64,000 nt of DNA from Nostoc linckia FACHB-104 (GCF_014696615.1 NZ_JACJQJ010000012.1:100257-164256), one strand, 5' to 3'. Counted from the stretch's first letter, positions 19,998-30,050 are shown. Made by a program: numbers and translations. The notes: generated by a model from the letters alone, not told the origin.

Positions 19998-20246
19998 TTT
20001 TTAGCTATTTTTGACTAAATTCACTACAAATTTCTGGATTTAAGAGAAGCAAAACTGAACAATTAATGTCCAGCTTTGCTTACAAGTTAGAAAGGCAAAT
20101 TGTTACATTTGCTACAAATATCGAAAGAATGATATCTATCTGAATGTATTGCAACTGCGATCGCAGTCTGAATGAGTCTTGAGGTCAGGAGAAGCCAGAC
20201 GACTTTACACATCGCAGTCTTCGCAGAACATCAAGCCAAGCTGAAT

Positions 20247-20426
20247 CTAGAGGATACCCCAGAAGTGTAAAACTCCTTGGCCCGAAAAAACTTCCACTAA
20301 AATCGCTGCTATAAAACCAATCATTGCAAAACGACCATTCCAGTTTTCGCTCTGAGGAGTGAAGCCCCAGCGTAAAGCGTTAGGATCTTCAGAAACTGTA
20401 GGTGTAGGATTCTTCGTGCCTGTCAT
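20247..20426 (-). CDS. High-light-inducible protein (Hli/Scp, CAB-like)
   Basis: A 59-residue single-helix member of the light-harvesting-like family. The core [19 protein letters not shown] contains the ExxNGRxAMIGF chlorophyll-binding motif with the conserved E, N and R. One transmembrane helix places it in the thylakoid, where Hli proteins bind chlorophyll/carotenoid and protect photosystem II assembly intermediates in high light. I chose the ATG at 20426 (MTGTKNPT), 9-10 nt from GGAG; a GTG three codons upstream is less likely. Monocistronic, on the minus strand. Confidence 0.92.
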   Translation of the reverse strand: MTGTKNPTPTVSEDPNALRWGFTPQSENWNGRFAMIGFIAAILVEVFSGQGVLHFWGIL

Positions 20427-20640
20427 AAATAACACTCCGAGCTTTTATTTGGTGACAGTTGTGACTGTCTGTAAAGTAATGTAACAGGTTTTTATAGAAA
20501 TGCAACATTTTCTTGACAAAAGAAAGATAAATATAATTTGCACTCGCCCATAGACTGTTTGCATAGGTAGCTTTTATTGTTTACCGCATCTAGGAGAATT
20601 TTTATACTTAAAATAAGATTTTCGCGAGCGCCAGAAAATC

Positions 20641-21456
20641 ATGTTCAAAAGTCCACTCCGTTATCCAGGTGGTAAATCAAAAGCAATCAATCAAATTATC
20701 GAATACTTGCCAGAAAATTTTCTGGAATTTAGAGAACCATTTGTAGGTGGTGGTTCTGTATTTATTTACTTAAAGCAAAAATTCCCCAATCTCAAAATTT
20801 GGATTAATGATTTAAACCGGGAATTATTCCTATTTTGGAAATTTGCTCAATCTGATTTAGGTGAGCTAGTTAAAGAAATTAGTCATATTAAAAATAAATA
20901 TACAGATGGCAAATTATTATTTACAGAATTAACAACCGTAGATATTAACCAGCTATCTGATTTTGAAAGAGCAGTTCGCTTTTTTGTTCTTAATCGAATT
21001 ACATTTAGTGGAACTGTAGAATCTGGCGGTTATTCTCAAGAAGCTTTCCATAAACGTTTTACTAATTCATCGATAGACCGTCTTGAGAAATTAGAAAGCA
21101 TTTTATCAAACGATATTCTTATTACTAACTTAGATTACAGCGAATTATTATATGCACCAGGTGAGAAAGTATTTCTATTTTTAGATCCGCCGTATTTTAT
21201 AGCTACCAAATCCAAACTCTATGGCAAAGGTGGTAACTTACATACTTCTTTTGAACATCAAAAGTTCGCAGAAGTATTAAAACAATGCCATCACGATTGG
21301 TTAATTACCTACGACGATTCCCCAAACATTCGAGAAAATTTTAAATGGGCGAATATTTTTGAATGGGAATTGCAGTATGGCATGAATAATTATAAACAGA
21401 GTAATGCAGCTAAGGGCAAAGAGTTATTTATTACCAACTATAAAATTTCCTCGTAG
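20641..21456 (+). CDS. Dam-family (D12 class) adenine-specific DNA methyltransferase
   Basis: A 271-residue N6-adenine methyltransferase. The N-terminal KSPLRYPGGKSKAI and FREPFVGGGSVF form the SAM-binding site, and FLFLDPPYF carries the catalytic DPPY. The organisation matches the Dam/D12 family that methylates GATC or related sites. No restriction endonuclease gene is adjacent, so it looks like an orphan methylase. Anabaena strains carry several orphan methylases, including a GATC-specific one, and HIP1 (GCGATCGC) contains GATC. The exact specificity cannot be read from sequence. Confidence 0.9.
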   Translation: MFKSPLRYPGGKSKAINQIIEYLPENFLEFREPFVGGGSVFIYLKQKFPNLKIWINDLNRELFLFWKFAQSDLGELVKEISHIKNKYTDGKLLFTELTTVDINQLSDFERAVRFFVLNRITFSGTVESGGYSQEAFHKRFTNSSIDRLEKLESILSNDILITNLDYSELLYAPGEKVFLFLDPPYFIATKSKLYGKGGNLHTSFEHQKFAEVLKQCHHDWLITYDDSPNIRENFKWANIFEWELQYGMNNYKQSNAAKGKELFITNYKISS

Positions 21457-21522
21457 TAATAAATTCAATTCTCTCTATATAAGAATCCGATTTGATTTCT
21501 GAAAAAATCTTAGCTTTGGTAC

Positions 21523-21551
21523 GGATGCGTTAGCGATAGCGTAACGCATCC
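21523..21551. repeat. Perfect 10-bp-arm palindrome downstream of the methylase
   Basis: GGATGCGTTA (21523-21532) pairs with TAACGCATCC (21542-21551) across a 9-nt loop. This resembles a common small interspersed palindrome of Nostoc genomes. It may also help end the methylase transcript. Confidence 0.65.
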
Positions 21552-21677
21552 TATGTGAACTATTCTCTCTATATCAACCATTAAATTGCTGACTACAAAC
21601 TGTTTCCCGTTTTCCGGTAGGATAGCTCCCAGACATCTCAATAAAAGCTCAACCCTACCACACGCAAACAGAATTCT

Positions 21678-22796
21678 ATGACAACTTCCCCCATCTCCGC
21701 GCCAGAAATCTCAACAAGCTGGTATCTCTTGCTGCAACAATTAATCGATGGTGAATCTTTATCCCGCAATCAAGCTGCGGAATTGATGCAAGGCTGGCTA
21801 AGTGAATCTGTTCCGCCTGAATTATCGGGAGCAATTTTAACAGCGCTGAACTTTAAAGGCGTTTCTGCTGACGAATTAACAGGTATGGCGGAAGTACTGC
21901 AATCACAATCAAAAATGGGGACTGGGAACTGGGGACTGGGGAATGGGAAAATTGATTCTTCTCAATCCCCGATCCCTAATCCCCAATCCCCAACTCCTCT
22001 CATTGATACCTGTGGTACTGGTGGAGATGGTTCGTCAACTTTTAATATTTCTACAGCAGTTGCTTTTGTGGCTGCTGCCTATGGTGTACCTGTGGCTAAA
22101 CATGGTAACCGTTCGGCATCAAGTCTGACAGGAAGTGCTGATGTGTTAGAAGCTTTGGGTGTAAATCTTGGTGCTTCTAGCGAAAAAGTCCAAGCCGCAG
22201 TTCAAGAAGTGGGGATCACTTTTCTTTTTGCCCCTGGTTGGCATCCCGCACTCAAAGCTGTGGCGACACTGCGGCGGACTCTCAAGGTAAGGACAGTTTT
22301 TAATTTACTTGGGCCTTTAGTTAATCCTTTAAATCCGACTGGGCAAGTGGTAGGGCTATTTACTCCTAAACTTTTGGCAACAGTTGCCCAAGCTTTACAA
22401 AATTTGGGTAAGCAAAAGGCAATTGTTGTACATGGAAGAGAAAAATTAGATGAAGCGGGATTAGGAGATATAACCGATTTGGCAGTGTTATCTAATGGTG
22501 AAGTGCAGCTAACTACCATTAACCCCGAAGAGGTGGGTTTAACACCTGCGACAATAGGATCTCTCAGGGGTGGAGATGTGCAAGAAAATGCGGAGATTTT
22601 AAAAGCAGTACTACAAGGCAAGGGAACTCAAGCCCAACAGGATGCTGTAGCGTTAAATACTTCATTGGCGCTACAAGTTGCTGGTGCGATCCCACTGCTA
22701 GACCATACCCAAGGCATTAAGCTAGCTAAGGAGATCCTAAATAGTGGCGCTCCTTGGGTGAAATTGGAACAGTTAGTTCATTTTCTGAAGAATTAG
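21678..22796 (+). CDS. trpD: Anthranilate phosphoribosyltransferase with in-frame repeat insertion
   Basis: A 372-residue enzyme that transfers phosphoribose from PRPP to anthranilate in tryptophan synthesis. Core motifs: [17 protein letters not shown] (PRPP binding), [21 protein letters not shown], and [13 protein letters not shown]. Residues ~79-106 ([13 protein letters not shown]...[10 protein letters not shown]) are encoded by GGGGACT/CCCCAAT repeats at 21914-21994 and break the usual linker before the PRPP loop. The insertion keeps frame and all catalytic motifs, so the enzyme is probably active. The 3' end overlaps a convergent protease gene by 71 bp. Confidence 0.95.
   Translation: MTTSPISAPEISTSWYLLLQQLIDGESLSRNQAAELMQGWLSESVPPELSGAILTALNFKGVSADELTGMAEVLQSQSKMGTGNWGLGNGKIDSSQSPIPNPQSPTPLIDTCGTGGDGSSTFNISTAVAFVAAAYGVPVAKHGNRSASSLTGSADVLEALGVNLGASSEKVQAAVQEVGITFLFAPGWHPALKAVATLRRTLKVRTVFNLLGPLVNPLNPTGQVVGLFTPKLLATVAQALQNLGKQKAIVVHGREKLDEAGLGDITDLAVLSNGEVQLTTINPEEVGLTPATIGSLRGGDVQENAEILKAVLQGKGTQAQQDAVALNTSLALQVAGAIPLLDHTQGIKLAKEILNSGAPWVKLEQLVHFLKN
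21914..21994. repeat. Heptamer repeat inside trpD
   Basis: GGGGACTGGGAACT units (21917-21949) followed by ATCCCC/AATCCCC units (21964-21993) form an imperfect inverted pair within the coding sequence and add about 28 codons. Confidence 0.8.
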
Positions 22797-23793
22797 CATC
22801 TGCATGAGATTGTGGGCGAAATTCCACGACATTGCGCTTGATGGTGACATCATAATTGCCAAAAAAGTCGTGTCCCAGCAGTCCAGTTTCTAAATCTGAG
22901 CCTGCGATCGCCACGGCTACTTTATTCACGCTTACCCCAGCAGCTGCCATTGAGCCAACATAGCCAATAGTAAATTCTACTTGCTTAGAACTAGCTGTGT
23001 TGGCTTTGGTTCTACCTACTGGTACTACACCCAAAGCATTTGCCATGCTTTGGGTAATTACAGTTCCACTAGCTCCTGTATCCACAATCATCTCGAATTT
23101 GCGATCGCCATTGAAGGTAACTTCAATAATTGGTGTTCCTCCAATGCGGCGCTTGATTGGGGCTGTAAATACAGCTTGATCCTCAGTAATTTGTGCCGAT
23201 GGCATCAATACAGATTGCACTGCAGGCTGTGATTTTGCCACCAGTGGGGATAAAGGTTGATTAGATTGAGGAGTGGTTCTTTTCGCAGATGGTACTACAA
23301 CAACTACCCTTTGAGGTGCCTTTTGCGGTGGTTGTACTGCAACTGGCGCGAGAGGTTTTGGTGTAGCTTTATCCAAAGCGTACTGAATTTGGCGCTGGTA
23401 TTCCGAGATTTTGATTTGCGCGACCGTGAAATTAGGACTTTCTTGCTGCACGTTTTTCATCAGCGCGATCGCATCCTGAAACTGAGTTGCCACCAACTTC
23501 CAATCATCAGGAGATTGGGCAGACTGGCTAATCGTCATCGCACCTGCGGCTTTGTCCAGCGCCAATTCAAAAGAATTCAATTGAACAGCAGGTTCAGACG
23601 GTGGCTGTGGTTCTGGGTTGGATAAAGGTGAAGCTTCGACAAAAGGTGATGCTGCTATCTTGTCCGCAAGCTGAGGTTGCTCTTGGTCAACAGTCGCAGT
23701 AGTCTGTTTGTCCTTACTACAGGCAACACCCAAAACCGCTAGCGCACTTGTGAAAACAATCAGGGTTGCACGGGATAAAAAAGACTGAAGCAT
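22726..23793 (-). CDS. Retropepsin-like aspartic protease, predicted lipoprotein
   Basis: A 355-residue protein starting at the ATG at 23793 ([20 protein letters not shown]). The signal peptide ends in a lipobox, LGVAC, so it is probably lipid-anchored on the periplasmic side. After a Pro/Gln-rich linker (~residues 30-230) a C-terminal clan AA domain begins, with [26 protein letters not shown]... containing the catalytic DTGAS, and the later [12 protein letters not shown]. Such single-lobe domains dimerise like retroviral proteases. The open frame extends upstream of 23793 through repeat DNA, which I exclude. Substrate unknown. Confidence 0.85.
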   Translation of the reverse strand: MLQSFLSRATLIVFTSALAVLGVACSKDKQTTATVDQEQPQLADKIAASPFVEASPLSNPEPQPPSEPAVQLNSFELALDKAAGAMTISQSAQSPDDWKLVATQFQDAIALMKNVQQESPNFTVAQIKISEYQRQIQYALDKATPKPLAPVAVQPPQKAPQRVVVVVPSAKRTTPQSNQPLSPLVAKSQPAVQSVLMPSAQITEDQAVFTAPIKRRIGGTPIIEVTFNGDRKFEMIVDTGASGTVITQSMANALGVVPVGRTKANTASSKQVEFTIGYVGSMAAAGVSVNKVAVAIAGSDLETGLLGHDFFGNYDVTIKRNVVEFRPQSHADANSSENELTVPISPKERHYLGSP

Positions 23794-23851
23794 AATTAAC
23801 TTCGATTTTACCTGCCAGAAGGGTAGGAAATCTACCTCTTTTGCGGGAAAG

Positions 23852-24106
23852 TTGGGATTGGGGGTTGGGGACTGGGGACTGGGGATTGGGAATAAGGGAA
23901 ATGAGGGAGATGAGGGGATAAGGCGAGGAATACCAATTACCAATGCCCAATGCCTCATGCCCTATGCCCCATGCCCTTTTTCTCGCTAATTTGTCCAACT
24001 CATGGGATAATTAACATTCGCAGCTTACTAGGGACTAAAGAATAGGTCTAGAAACTAGCAAAACCTAATCCCTAGCTCCTAGCCCCTAGCCCTTAACCCC
24101 TAATCA
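23852..24106. repeat. Heptamer repeats between protease and carA
   Basis: GGGGATTGGGGGTT/GGGGACT units (23852-23890), then AATGCCC/CATGCCC units (23940-23980), and CCCTAGC units just before carA (24071-24100). The protease promoter should be in the first part; the rest looks like simple-repeat filler. Confidence 0.7.
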
Positions 24107-24115
24107 TGATTGCCT

Positions 24116-25279
24116 ATGCCCCTGTTTGACACAATCCCGGCTCTACTTGTCCTAGCGGATGGCACCGCTTATCGCGGTTGGTCTTTTGGTGCTACAGGAA
24201 CCACAATTGGGGAAGTGGTATTTAACACTGGTATGACAGGGTATCAAGAAGTGTTGACTGACCCTAGTTATTGCGGACAAATTGTCATTTTTACTTATCC
24301 TGAATTGGGTAACACTGGTGTTAATCCCGAAGATGAGGAATCAGCTAGACCGCAGGTGCGAGGTGCGATCGCCCGCAATATTTGTCACCGCCCAAGTAAC
24401 TGGCGCTCAACACAGTCTTTGCCTGACTACTTGAAACAGCACCAAATCCCCGGCATATATGGAATTGATACTCGCGCCCTCACCCGTAAAATTCGGATGT
24501 ATGGAGCCATGAATGGTGGGATTTCCACATCTATTTTGGATGAGGCAGAGTTATTAGAACAGGTACAGGCAGCCCCAAGTATGCAAGGGCTAAATCTGGT
24601 GCGTGAAGTCACGACCCGAAAGGTTTATGAATGGTCTGACCCCACTATCCCCGCTTGGGAATTTAACTCTAATGTCTCTGAGAGAAATGGAGAAACTTTT
24701 ACTGTTGTCGCCCTTGACTTTGGAGTGAAGCGGAATATCTTGCGTCGTTTAGCAAGTTATGGTTGTCAAGTAATTGTTGTGCCTGCGAATACAGCACCAG
24801 AGGAAATTCTCAAATATAATCCAGATGGTATCTTTCTTTCCAACGGGCCGGGCGATCCAGCAGCAGTAACAGAAGGAATTGAAACTACCAAGGCATTGCT
24901 AAGCGCTCAAAAACCCATCTTTGGCATTTGTATGGGACATCAAATTTTGGGTCATGCCTTGGGAGCAGAAACCTTTAAACTCAAGTTTGGGCATCGGGGA
25001 TTAAATCAACCTGCAGGTTTACAGCAACGGGTAGAAATTACCAGCCAGAACCACAGTTTTGCAATTAACCCAGATTCTTTACCAAAAGCAGTGGTAGAAA
25101 TTAGCCACCTAAACTTGAACGATCAGACTGTTGCTGGTGTACGTCACAAGTCTTTGCCCGTGTTCTCGGTGCAATATCACCCCGAAGCTAGTCCAGGCCC
25201 TCACGATGCTGATTACTTGTTTGAGGACTTTGTCAAAGCAATGCGAGAAGCACGTCAATCCCTGGGGGCTAGGAATTAG
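24116..25279 (+). CDS. carA: Carbamoyl-phosphate synthase small chain
   Basis: A 387-residue glutaminase subunit of carbamoyl-phosphate synthase, feeding pyrimidine and arginine synthesis. The N-terminal domain ([38 protein letters not shown]) is characteristic. The class I amidotransferase domain has FLSNGPGDP, the nucleophile C272 in FGICMGHQ, and the HPE of [11 protein letters not shown] start at the ATG at 24116 ([13 protein letters not shown]); a TTG two codons upstream is an alternative. carB is not nearby. CCCTAGC repeats sit right upstream, leaving no clear Shine-Dalgarno. Confidence 0.97.
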   Translation: MPLFDTIPALLVLADGTAYRGWSFGATGTTIGEVVFNTGMTGYQEVLTDPSYCGQIVIFTYPELGNTGVNPEDEESARPQVRGAIARNICHRPSNWRSTQSLPDYLKQHQIPGIYGIDTRALTRKIRMYGAMNGGISTSILDEAELLEQVQAAPSMQGLNLVREVTTRKVYEWSDPTIPAWEFNSNVSERNGETFTVVALDFGVKRNILRRLASYGCQVIVVPANTAPEEILKYNPDGIFLSNGPGDPAAVTEGIETTKALLSAQKPIFGICMGHQILGHALGAETFKLKFGHRGLNQPAGLQQRVEITSQNHSFAINPDSLPKAVVEISHLNLNDQTVAGVRHKSLPVFSVQYHPEASPGPHDADYLFEDFVKAMREARQSLGARN

Positions 25280-25385
25280 GGACTGGGAACTAGGGGGAGA
25301 TGAAGGAGCAGAGGGAGCAGAAGAAGCAGAGGAAGCAGTGTAGCGATTAACAATTACCCATGCCCAATGCCCAATGCCCCATGCC
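25265..25385. repeat. Mixed heptamer/hexamer repeats between carA and the STAS gene
   Basis: GGGGACT-type, AGGAGCAGA-type and CCCAATG/CCCCATG units fill the space, and the last of them supplies the first ATG (25374) of the open frame of the next gene. Confidence 0.7.
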
Positions 25386-25832
25386 CTAAGTCACAAGGTT
25401 GTAGACAACTTGCACCAAAACCATTTATACTGGAGCGTTCACTTTCACCATGAGGAGGGAGTTATTGCTGAGCAACTGAATCTAACTGTGAGCCTAAGGG
25501 GTACTCGTGAAACCCGGGATAACTATCAGCTATTCCGCCTCACAGGTTTATTAGATGCCTTTTCTGAGCCGACATTTCGTAAGGTACTAGGTGGCAAAAT
25601 TGATGAGGGACCAAAGCACATTATTTTGGATCTCTCACAGATTGACTTTGTTGATAGCTCTGGCTTAGGTGCCTTGGTGCAGCTAGCCAAGCAGGCCCAA
25701 AACCTTACTGGCACTTTGCAGATTGTCACTAATGCCCGTGTAACTCAAACGGTCAAGCTGGTTCGCTTAGAGAAGTTTCTCTCCCTGCAACCCAATGTTG
25801 AAGCGGCTCTAGAAAACATCAAGTCTTCTTGA
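25374..25832 (+). CDS. STAS-domain anti-sigma-factor antagonist-like protein
   Basis: A protein of up to 152 residues. The STAS domain begins around LNLTVSLRGTRETRDNYQLF and includes LTGLLDAFSEPTFRKVLG and the phosphorylation-site segment ILDLSQIDFVDSSGLGALV (the S of VDSSG), followed by TGTLQIVTNARVTQTVKLV. Such proteins bind or release partners such as anti-sigma or kinase modules in phosphorylation switches. The N-terminal ~30 codons come partly from repeat DNA, so the ATG at 25374 is doubtful. A strong Shine-Dalgarno, GAGGAGGG (25452-25459), sits just before an in-frame ATT (25464) that would begin IAEQLNLTVS. Confidence 0.88.
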   Translation: MPHALSHKVVDNLHQNHLYWSVHFHHEEGVIAEQLNLTVSLRGTRETRDNYQLFRLTGLLDAFSEPTFRKVLGGKIDEGPKHIILDLSQIDFVDSSGLGALVQLAKQAQNLTGTLQIVTNARVTQTVKLVRLEKFLSLQPNVEAALENIKSS

Positions 25833-25856
25833 TTGCTTGACCACTAAAACCAATCT

Positions 25857-25893
25857 AGCTATCCGATGTTTTATCTGGATAGCTTAATTTTTG
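25857..25893 (+). terminator. Intrinsic terminator after the STAS gene
   Basis: AGCTATCC (25857-25864) pairs with GGATAGCT (25877-25884), followed by TAATTTTT. Confidence 0.75.
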
Positions 25894-25959
25894 TCGGAAC
25901 TGACAAGCAAAGTTATCTGGTTCTCAAGGAGACATAAAAGATAGCTAATCTTAAATAAA

Positions 25960-26082
25960 ATGTCAAATTCTAAACAAAAAAATCAAACTTTAGTCAGTAA
26001 TTTTGGTAGTGTGGATTATGCTAAGGATGTAAAAACTGTATTAATGATGTCTGCCAAATGTAGCCTAAAAAGGAATGAATAA
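25960..26082 (+). CDS. Possible 40-residue small protein upstream of Mini-RNase III
   Basis: An ATG-initiated frame, MSNSKQKNQTLVSNFGSVDY..., ends 3 bp before the GTG start of the Mini-III gene. It is polar, without known motifs or a clear Shine-Dalgarno. The tight spacing suggests a possible leader or coupled reading frame, but it may be chance. Confidence 0.25.
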   Translation: MSNSKQKNQTLVSNFGSVDYAKDVKTVLMMSAKCSLKRNE

Positions 26083-26085
26083 CTT

Positions 26086-26565
26086 GTGAAGCCGGAGCAA
26101 GAAGAGCTATTAGATGGACAAAATGAACCTCCAATTCAGAATTCATTTTGGACGCAAGCACTCTTGGTAAGCACAGGGCAAATACCCCAAAAGATGACGC
26201 ACTCACAAGTGCAACAGATTTCTCCTACGGCATTAGCGTACCTGGGAGACGCAATCTATGAATTATATGTTAGAATGTGTTATCTAATGCCATTGCAGCG
26301 ACCAGATACTTACCATCGTCTGGTAGTGGCACAGGTGAGAGCAGAAAAACAAGCGCTACATTTGCGATCGCTCATTCCTCATTTAAAGGAAATTGAATTA
26401 GATATTGTCCGAAGAGGTCGCAACGCCGCCGCAGGACGCTCTAAGCGAGTTGATCCCGAAATTTACCAGCAAGCAACTAGTCTTGAAACTTTAATTGGCT
26501 ACCTTTATCTGACTGATTTCCAACGATTAACCGAACTGTTGCAAACACTCGAGCTAGAAAAATAG
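26086..26565 (+). CDS. mrnC: Mini-ribonuclease III
   Basis: A 159-residue RNase III-like nuclease that lacks the double-stranded-RNA-binding domain. In bacteria Mini-III matures 23S rRNA ends. The catalytic domain shows ISPTALAYLGDAIYELYVRM with the conserved acidic residues, then RRGRNAAAGRSKRVDPEIYQ and ATSLETLIGYLYL. The start is GTG at 26086 (VKPEQEELLDG). An N-terminal extension of about 40 residues precedes the domain. The next gene, rlmB, also acts on 23S rRNA, so the pair forms a small rRNA-processing cluster. Confidence 0.93.
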   Translation: MKPEQEELLDGQNEPPIQNSFWTQALLVSTGQIPQKMTHSQVQQISPTALAYLGDAIYELYVRMCYLMPLQRPDTYHRLVVAQVRAEKQALHLRSLIPHLKEIELDIVRRGRNAAAGRSKRVDPEIYQQATSLETLIGYLYLTDFQRLTELLQTLELEK

Positions 26566-26661
26566 TGGGCAATTAATGCCACCAATGTAAAATCCAGTAG
26601 AGTTATTTTCGGTCAGTCAGGGAATCGTTATGCCCACCTAAAAGTTATCCCAAACACTCAT

Positions 26662-27630
26662 ATGTCGAATAAATCAAAAAAAATTAACACGGTTGGCGAA
26701 CCAAATCGCGTTGCTCCCCCTGTGAAAGTTAAAGGGAAGCGGATTCTGGCTAATCCGATTCGCAATCCAAGAAAGATTGATGGTAAGCCAGTATCTGCTG
26801 GATCGCAGCAAAATCGTAACTTTTTACCGTCATCCCCCCAACCCAAAGCGATCGCCGAAGATAGTGACATTATATATGGCCGTCATCCAGTATTAAGTGC
26901 TTTGGAAAACCAAAGAGGTCTGAACCGAATCTGGATTACTACCCGGTTACGCTACGATCCCCGCTTTCATCACCTGCTCCTGCAAGCCAAGGACAATGGT
27001 GCAGTCATTGATGAAGTAGAACCAAAGCGCTTAGACCAAATTACCGACGGAGCCAATCACCAAGGCGTAGCAGCGCAAATTTCCCCCTACAGCTACATTG
27101 AATTGTCAGATCTGATTGCACAAGCAAAATCCGCTATCGATCCAGTAATCATCGTTGCTGATGGGATCACAGATCCACACAACTTGGGTGCAATTATTCG
27201 GACTGCAGAAGCTATAGGCGCACAGGGTTTAGTTATTCCCCAACGACGTGCAGCTGGAATCACTTCTACAGTGGTAAAAGTAGCAGCAGGTGCTTTAGAA
27301 AGCTTCCCAGTCGCTCGCGTTGTCAATCTCAGCCGTGCGATGGAAGAACTCAAAGAAGCTGGTTTTTGGGTTTATGGTACAGCCGCAAGCGGTAGTGAAC
27401 CCCTGCATACAGTCAGTTTTAGCGGGCCAATCGTTTTAGTAATTGGCTCCGAAGGTGAAGGACTGAGTATGCTAATTCAAAAGTCTTGCGATGTCTTAGT
27501 ATCAATTCCTCTACAGGGTAAAACCCCTAGCCTTAATGCTTCAGTAGCAGCAGGTATGGCGCTTTATGAAATTTATCGCCAGCGCTCGTTAAACACTCTT
27601 TACTTAGACAAATTGCACAAACCTCTTTAA
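26662..27630 (+). CDS. rlmB: 23S rRNA 2'-O-methyltransferase, TrmH/SpoU family (RlmB)
   Basis: A 322-residue SPOUT methyltransferase, predicted to methylate a ribose of 23S rRNA. The substrate-binding N-terminal domain begins at [22 protein letters not shown] after a basic, disordered extension of ~70 residues. The catalytic domain contains [31 protein letters not shown] and [20 protein letters not shown], the three SpoU motifs that form the knot and bind SAM. It lies 96 bp after the Mini-III gene. Confidence 0.93.
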   Translation: MSNKSKKINTVGEPNRVAPPVKVKGKRILANPIRNPRKIDGKPVSAGSQQNRNFLPSSPQPKAIAEDSDIIYGRHPVLSALENQRGLNRIWITTRLRYDPRFHHLLLQAKDNGAVIDEVEPKRLDQITDGANHQGVAAQISPYSYIELSDLIAQAKSAIDPVIIVADGITDPHNLGAIIRTAEAIGAQGLVIPQRRAAGITSTVVKVAAGALESFPVARVVNLSRAMEELKEAGFWVYGTAASGSEPLHTVSFSGPIVLVIGSEGEGLSMLIQKSCDVLVSIPLQGKTPSLNASVAAGMALYEIYRQRSLNTLYLDKLHKPL

Positions 27631-27728
27631 AAATTAAGAGTAACAGAGTATAAAGAAATGTAAAGTAAAAACAAGACAGCAAAATACCGTTTAATATCCA
27701 ATACCTCATTCATAAATTGGCAACTACC

Positions 27729-28031
27729 ATGAAAACCATTTGGGATGACCTAAAGGAAACGTTGATTAGTACAGTCAACAATCTCGGCTTGGCTTGGTGG
27801 GTAGAGATTGTGACACAAAATCCCCGTTGCACATACTACTTTGGCCCGTTTTTGAACTCTGTGGATGCCAATGTTGCCGTTAAGGGCTATGTAGAAGATT
27901 TAGAAGCAGAAGGGGCGCAGGGAATCAGCGTCAATGTTAAGCGTTGTAAACCCGATTCTTTGACAATTGCTGACGACTTGGGGGAAAGGATTGACCGTAA
28001 AGTAAAGCCTGCCTTTAGCGGTCAATATTAG
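27729..28031 (+). CDS. DUF1816-family protein
   Basis: A 100-residue protein starting at the ATG at 27729 (MKTIWDDLKETLISTVNNLG); an upstream TTG is unlikely. The central part, AWWVEIVTQNPRCTYYFGPF, continues with VAVKGYVEDLEAEGA and matches the cyanobacterial DUF1816 family. Such small domains also occur with phycobilisome-related proteins, but this one has no such partner here. Probably cytosolic; function unknown. Confidence 0.8.
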   Translation: MKTIWDDLKETLISTVNNLGLAWWVEIVTQNPRCTYYFGPFLNSVDANVAVKGYVEDLEAEGAQGISVNVKRCKPDSLTIADDLGERIDRKVKPAFSGQY

Positions 28032-28463
28032 ATTAGGCAACCGTCGAATATTCCCAGTGCTGAATTCTGAGTAGAACCTACGCAACAACAAAATGCGTTT
28101 TCTCTAAAGTTTTGATTAGCTGGCGACAAGTCCTTGATAAACAGAATGCTTAATACTTCTTAGCTTGACTAAACGTTCTGCTATTGCTCTTAGCTTAGCC
28201 ACAGGGCTGTACAGCACTTATAATCAAGCACTGGTCAATAGTTAAAAAATTTCCCTCTTGAGACTATTGACCTCAAAAAATAATGATAATAACACAATTA
28301 TTGATTTATGTAGAAAAAAGTCACGTGAAATCAGATTAATTCAGCGTAGGCGAATTAATTCAGAGAATAATTAATTTGAAATTGAGAATTACCCAAAGAA
28401 GTTAACCAAATTTCTTTGGGTTAAATAATCTAGTTACAAAAATTACTGCTCCCCCATTGATGG
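28032..28463. other. Intergenic region between convergent genes
   Basis: About 430 bp without a coding signal. ACCCAAAGAA (28391-28400) pairs perfectly with TTCTTTGGGT (28412-28421), a probable terminator for the minus-strand hydrolase gene that ends at 28464. Confidence 0.5.
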
Positions 28464-29321
28464 TTAATCAGCAAAAATGTTTTGAGCATTTATTTTTAGC
28501 CAGTTGTCAATATCTGCTAATACCTGATCTGGTATTTCCCAAGGGAACAGGTGGGCAGTATTGGGGTAAGATTGCCATTGACAATTTTTAAGATGGCGAG
28601 CAGTTTCTAAACTAGCATCAACGGTGATATGGCGGTCTTGAACACCAGCCAGTACTAAAGTAGGACATTCAATTTGCCATAAGTCTGTCAGTCTGTTGTA
28701 ACCAGAACGAATGGCAGTAAACAGGGCATTAGTAGCAGCCCCAGATGTTTGTAAATAAGCAGGTACAGCGTCTTTAGCAATGTAACTGTATGCTTTAGGT
28801 GTATGTTGTTGAATCAGGTAACGAAACAGCGATCGCTGGCCAAAAGTATCAATATTCCACTGCCAACTTGGTTTAATACAGTTTAAAATTCCTGCAACAC
28901 CAGTATAAACATTATCTTGCCAAGTTATCGGTGGATGATTACCACGAGGTCTGGCAGCCGTAGCTACTAAAATCAACCCAGTTACACGTTGTGGTAGGCG
29001 CAATGCTAATTCCATTGCCAAAATACCGCCCAGTGACCACCCCAGTACTAAACATTTTTCAATCTGAAAGCGGTCTAATAAAGCTTCTAAGTCATGTAAA
29101 TGGTCTTGCATATTAAAATTACCCTTGAAGCGACTTTTGCCATATCCACGCAAATCAGGGGCAAAAGTTTGGTAGCGCTGCGATAGGTGATTTGTAAATA
29201 CAGCCATACTGCCACCAGAACCAGGATGGCCATGTAAAGCTAAAATGGGGAAGCCTTGACCTTGAACGTAGACATTCAACTTTGCAGCACCAGCCGTAGA
29301 ATAACTATGGCGATCGCCCAT
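28464..29321 (-). CDS. Alpha/beta-fold hydrolase
   Basis: A 285-residue hydrolase. HGHPGSGGS (30-38) forms the oxyanion region, GWSLGG (95-100) contains the nucleophile S96, and an acid (about VQDRHITVD) and histidine (NTAHLFPWE) complete the triad in the expected order. The APDLRGYGKS segment is typical of esterases, haloperoxidases and lactonases. No signal peptide, so cytosolic. The substrate cannot be deduced. The ATG at 29321 overlaps a HIP1 site (GGCGATCGCC). Confidence 0.88.
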   Translation of the reverse strand: MGDRHSYSTAGAAKLNVYVQGQGFPILALHGHPGSGGSMAVFTNHLSQRYQTFAPDLRGYGKSRFKGNFNMQDHLHDLEALLDRFQIEKCLVLGWSLGGILAMELALRLPQRVTGLILVATAARPRGNHPPITWQDNVYTGVAGILNCIKPSWQWNIDTFGQRSLFRYLIQQHTPKAYSYIAKDAVPAYLQTSGAATNALFTAIRSGYNRLTDLWQIECPTLVLAGVQDRHITVDASLETARHLKNCQWQSYPNTAHLFPWEIPDQVLADIDNWLKINAQNIFAD

Positions 29322-29415
29322 TACGTCCTGTTCTCCTGACTACCAAACAAAATATCTTGCTTTTAATTGTTACATACCAATAGAAGCCAGGATTTGAGGA
29401 ATATTTTGTCTAATA

Positions 29416-30006
29416 TCAAAGCAATTTTTCTTGATAACCGCCAGCGTAGGTAATCACACACATTTGTCTATATGTGGCGTGAATCCCAAAAGCTACCCCT
29501 GCAACTTTAAAAGCCGAGTTAAACATATTTTGGCGATGACCGCGATCGCGTACCCCATCGTCAATAATTAACTGCATAATGATATCCTGTGGTACATGAG
29601 AACCATAGCTAATGTTTTCTGCTGCGGTGATTTGCCAATTACCATAGCGGTTGATGCGAGTAAAGGGATCGCTACCATCGCTACCATAGTGACCTGTTAT
29701 ACCTTTTTCGCCTTGATCCTTGACGTGATCTCTCGCAGCTAAAGACATACCTCTAGATGGAATTAATGCTCCCACAGGACAAGCTGACTTGAGAAATGCG
29801 ATCGCCTCATGAACTGCTTTGACTCCTTCTTGAGTCTGCAAATAAACCCGTTCAGATATCAGGACTTGCTTACCATCAAAACGCTTTCGCCAATTTTCTA
29901 ACACTTGAAGATATGCAGTTGGATTTGTCCGCACTTTATTCATTTCTGCTATTACTTCTCGTTCTAAAAGTGATAGAGAAATACTACTTGCAATATCAGA
30001 TTTCAT
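29416..30006 (-). CDS. CAP (SCP/PR-1) domain protein, paralogue without signal peptide
   Basis: A 196-residue protein composed mainly of a CAP domain: [46 protein letters not shown] and [13 protein letters not shown], which contain the usual His/Glu cleft residues. It is clearly paralogous to the next gene upstream (30051-30758), sharing most of the domain sequence. Unlike that neighbour it begins at [18 protein letters not shown] with no signal peptide, so it may be cytosolic or exported by another route. The role of bacterial CAP proteins is mostly unknown. Confidence 0.85.
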   Translation of the reverse strand: MKSDIASSISLSLLEREVIAEMNKVRTNPTAYLQVLENWRKRFDGKQVLISERVYLQTQEGVKAVHEAIAFLKSACPVGALIPSRGMSLAARDHVKDQGEKGITGHYGSDGSDPFTRINRYGNWQITAAENISYGSHVPQDIIMQLIIDDGVRDRGHRQNMFNSAFKVAGVAFGIHATYRQMCVITYAGGYQEKLL

Positions 30007-30050
30007 TGCTTAGGAATCAAGAGTTACGGTTTAATTAGCTTTTTCATCCT

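Noticed and set aside
23257..23625. 122-codon plus-strand frame
   Set aside because: Antisense to the linker region of the aspartic protease; Arg/Leu/Trp-rich translation typical of a shadow frame.
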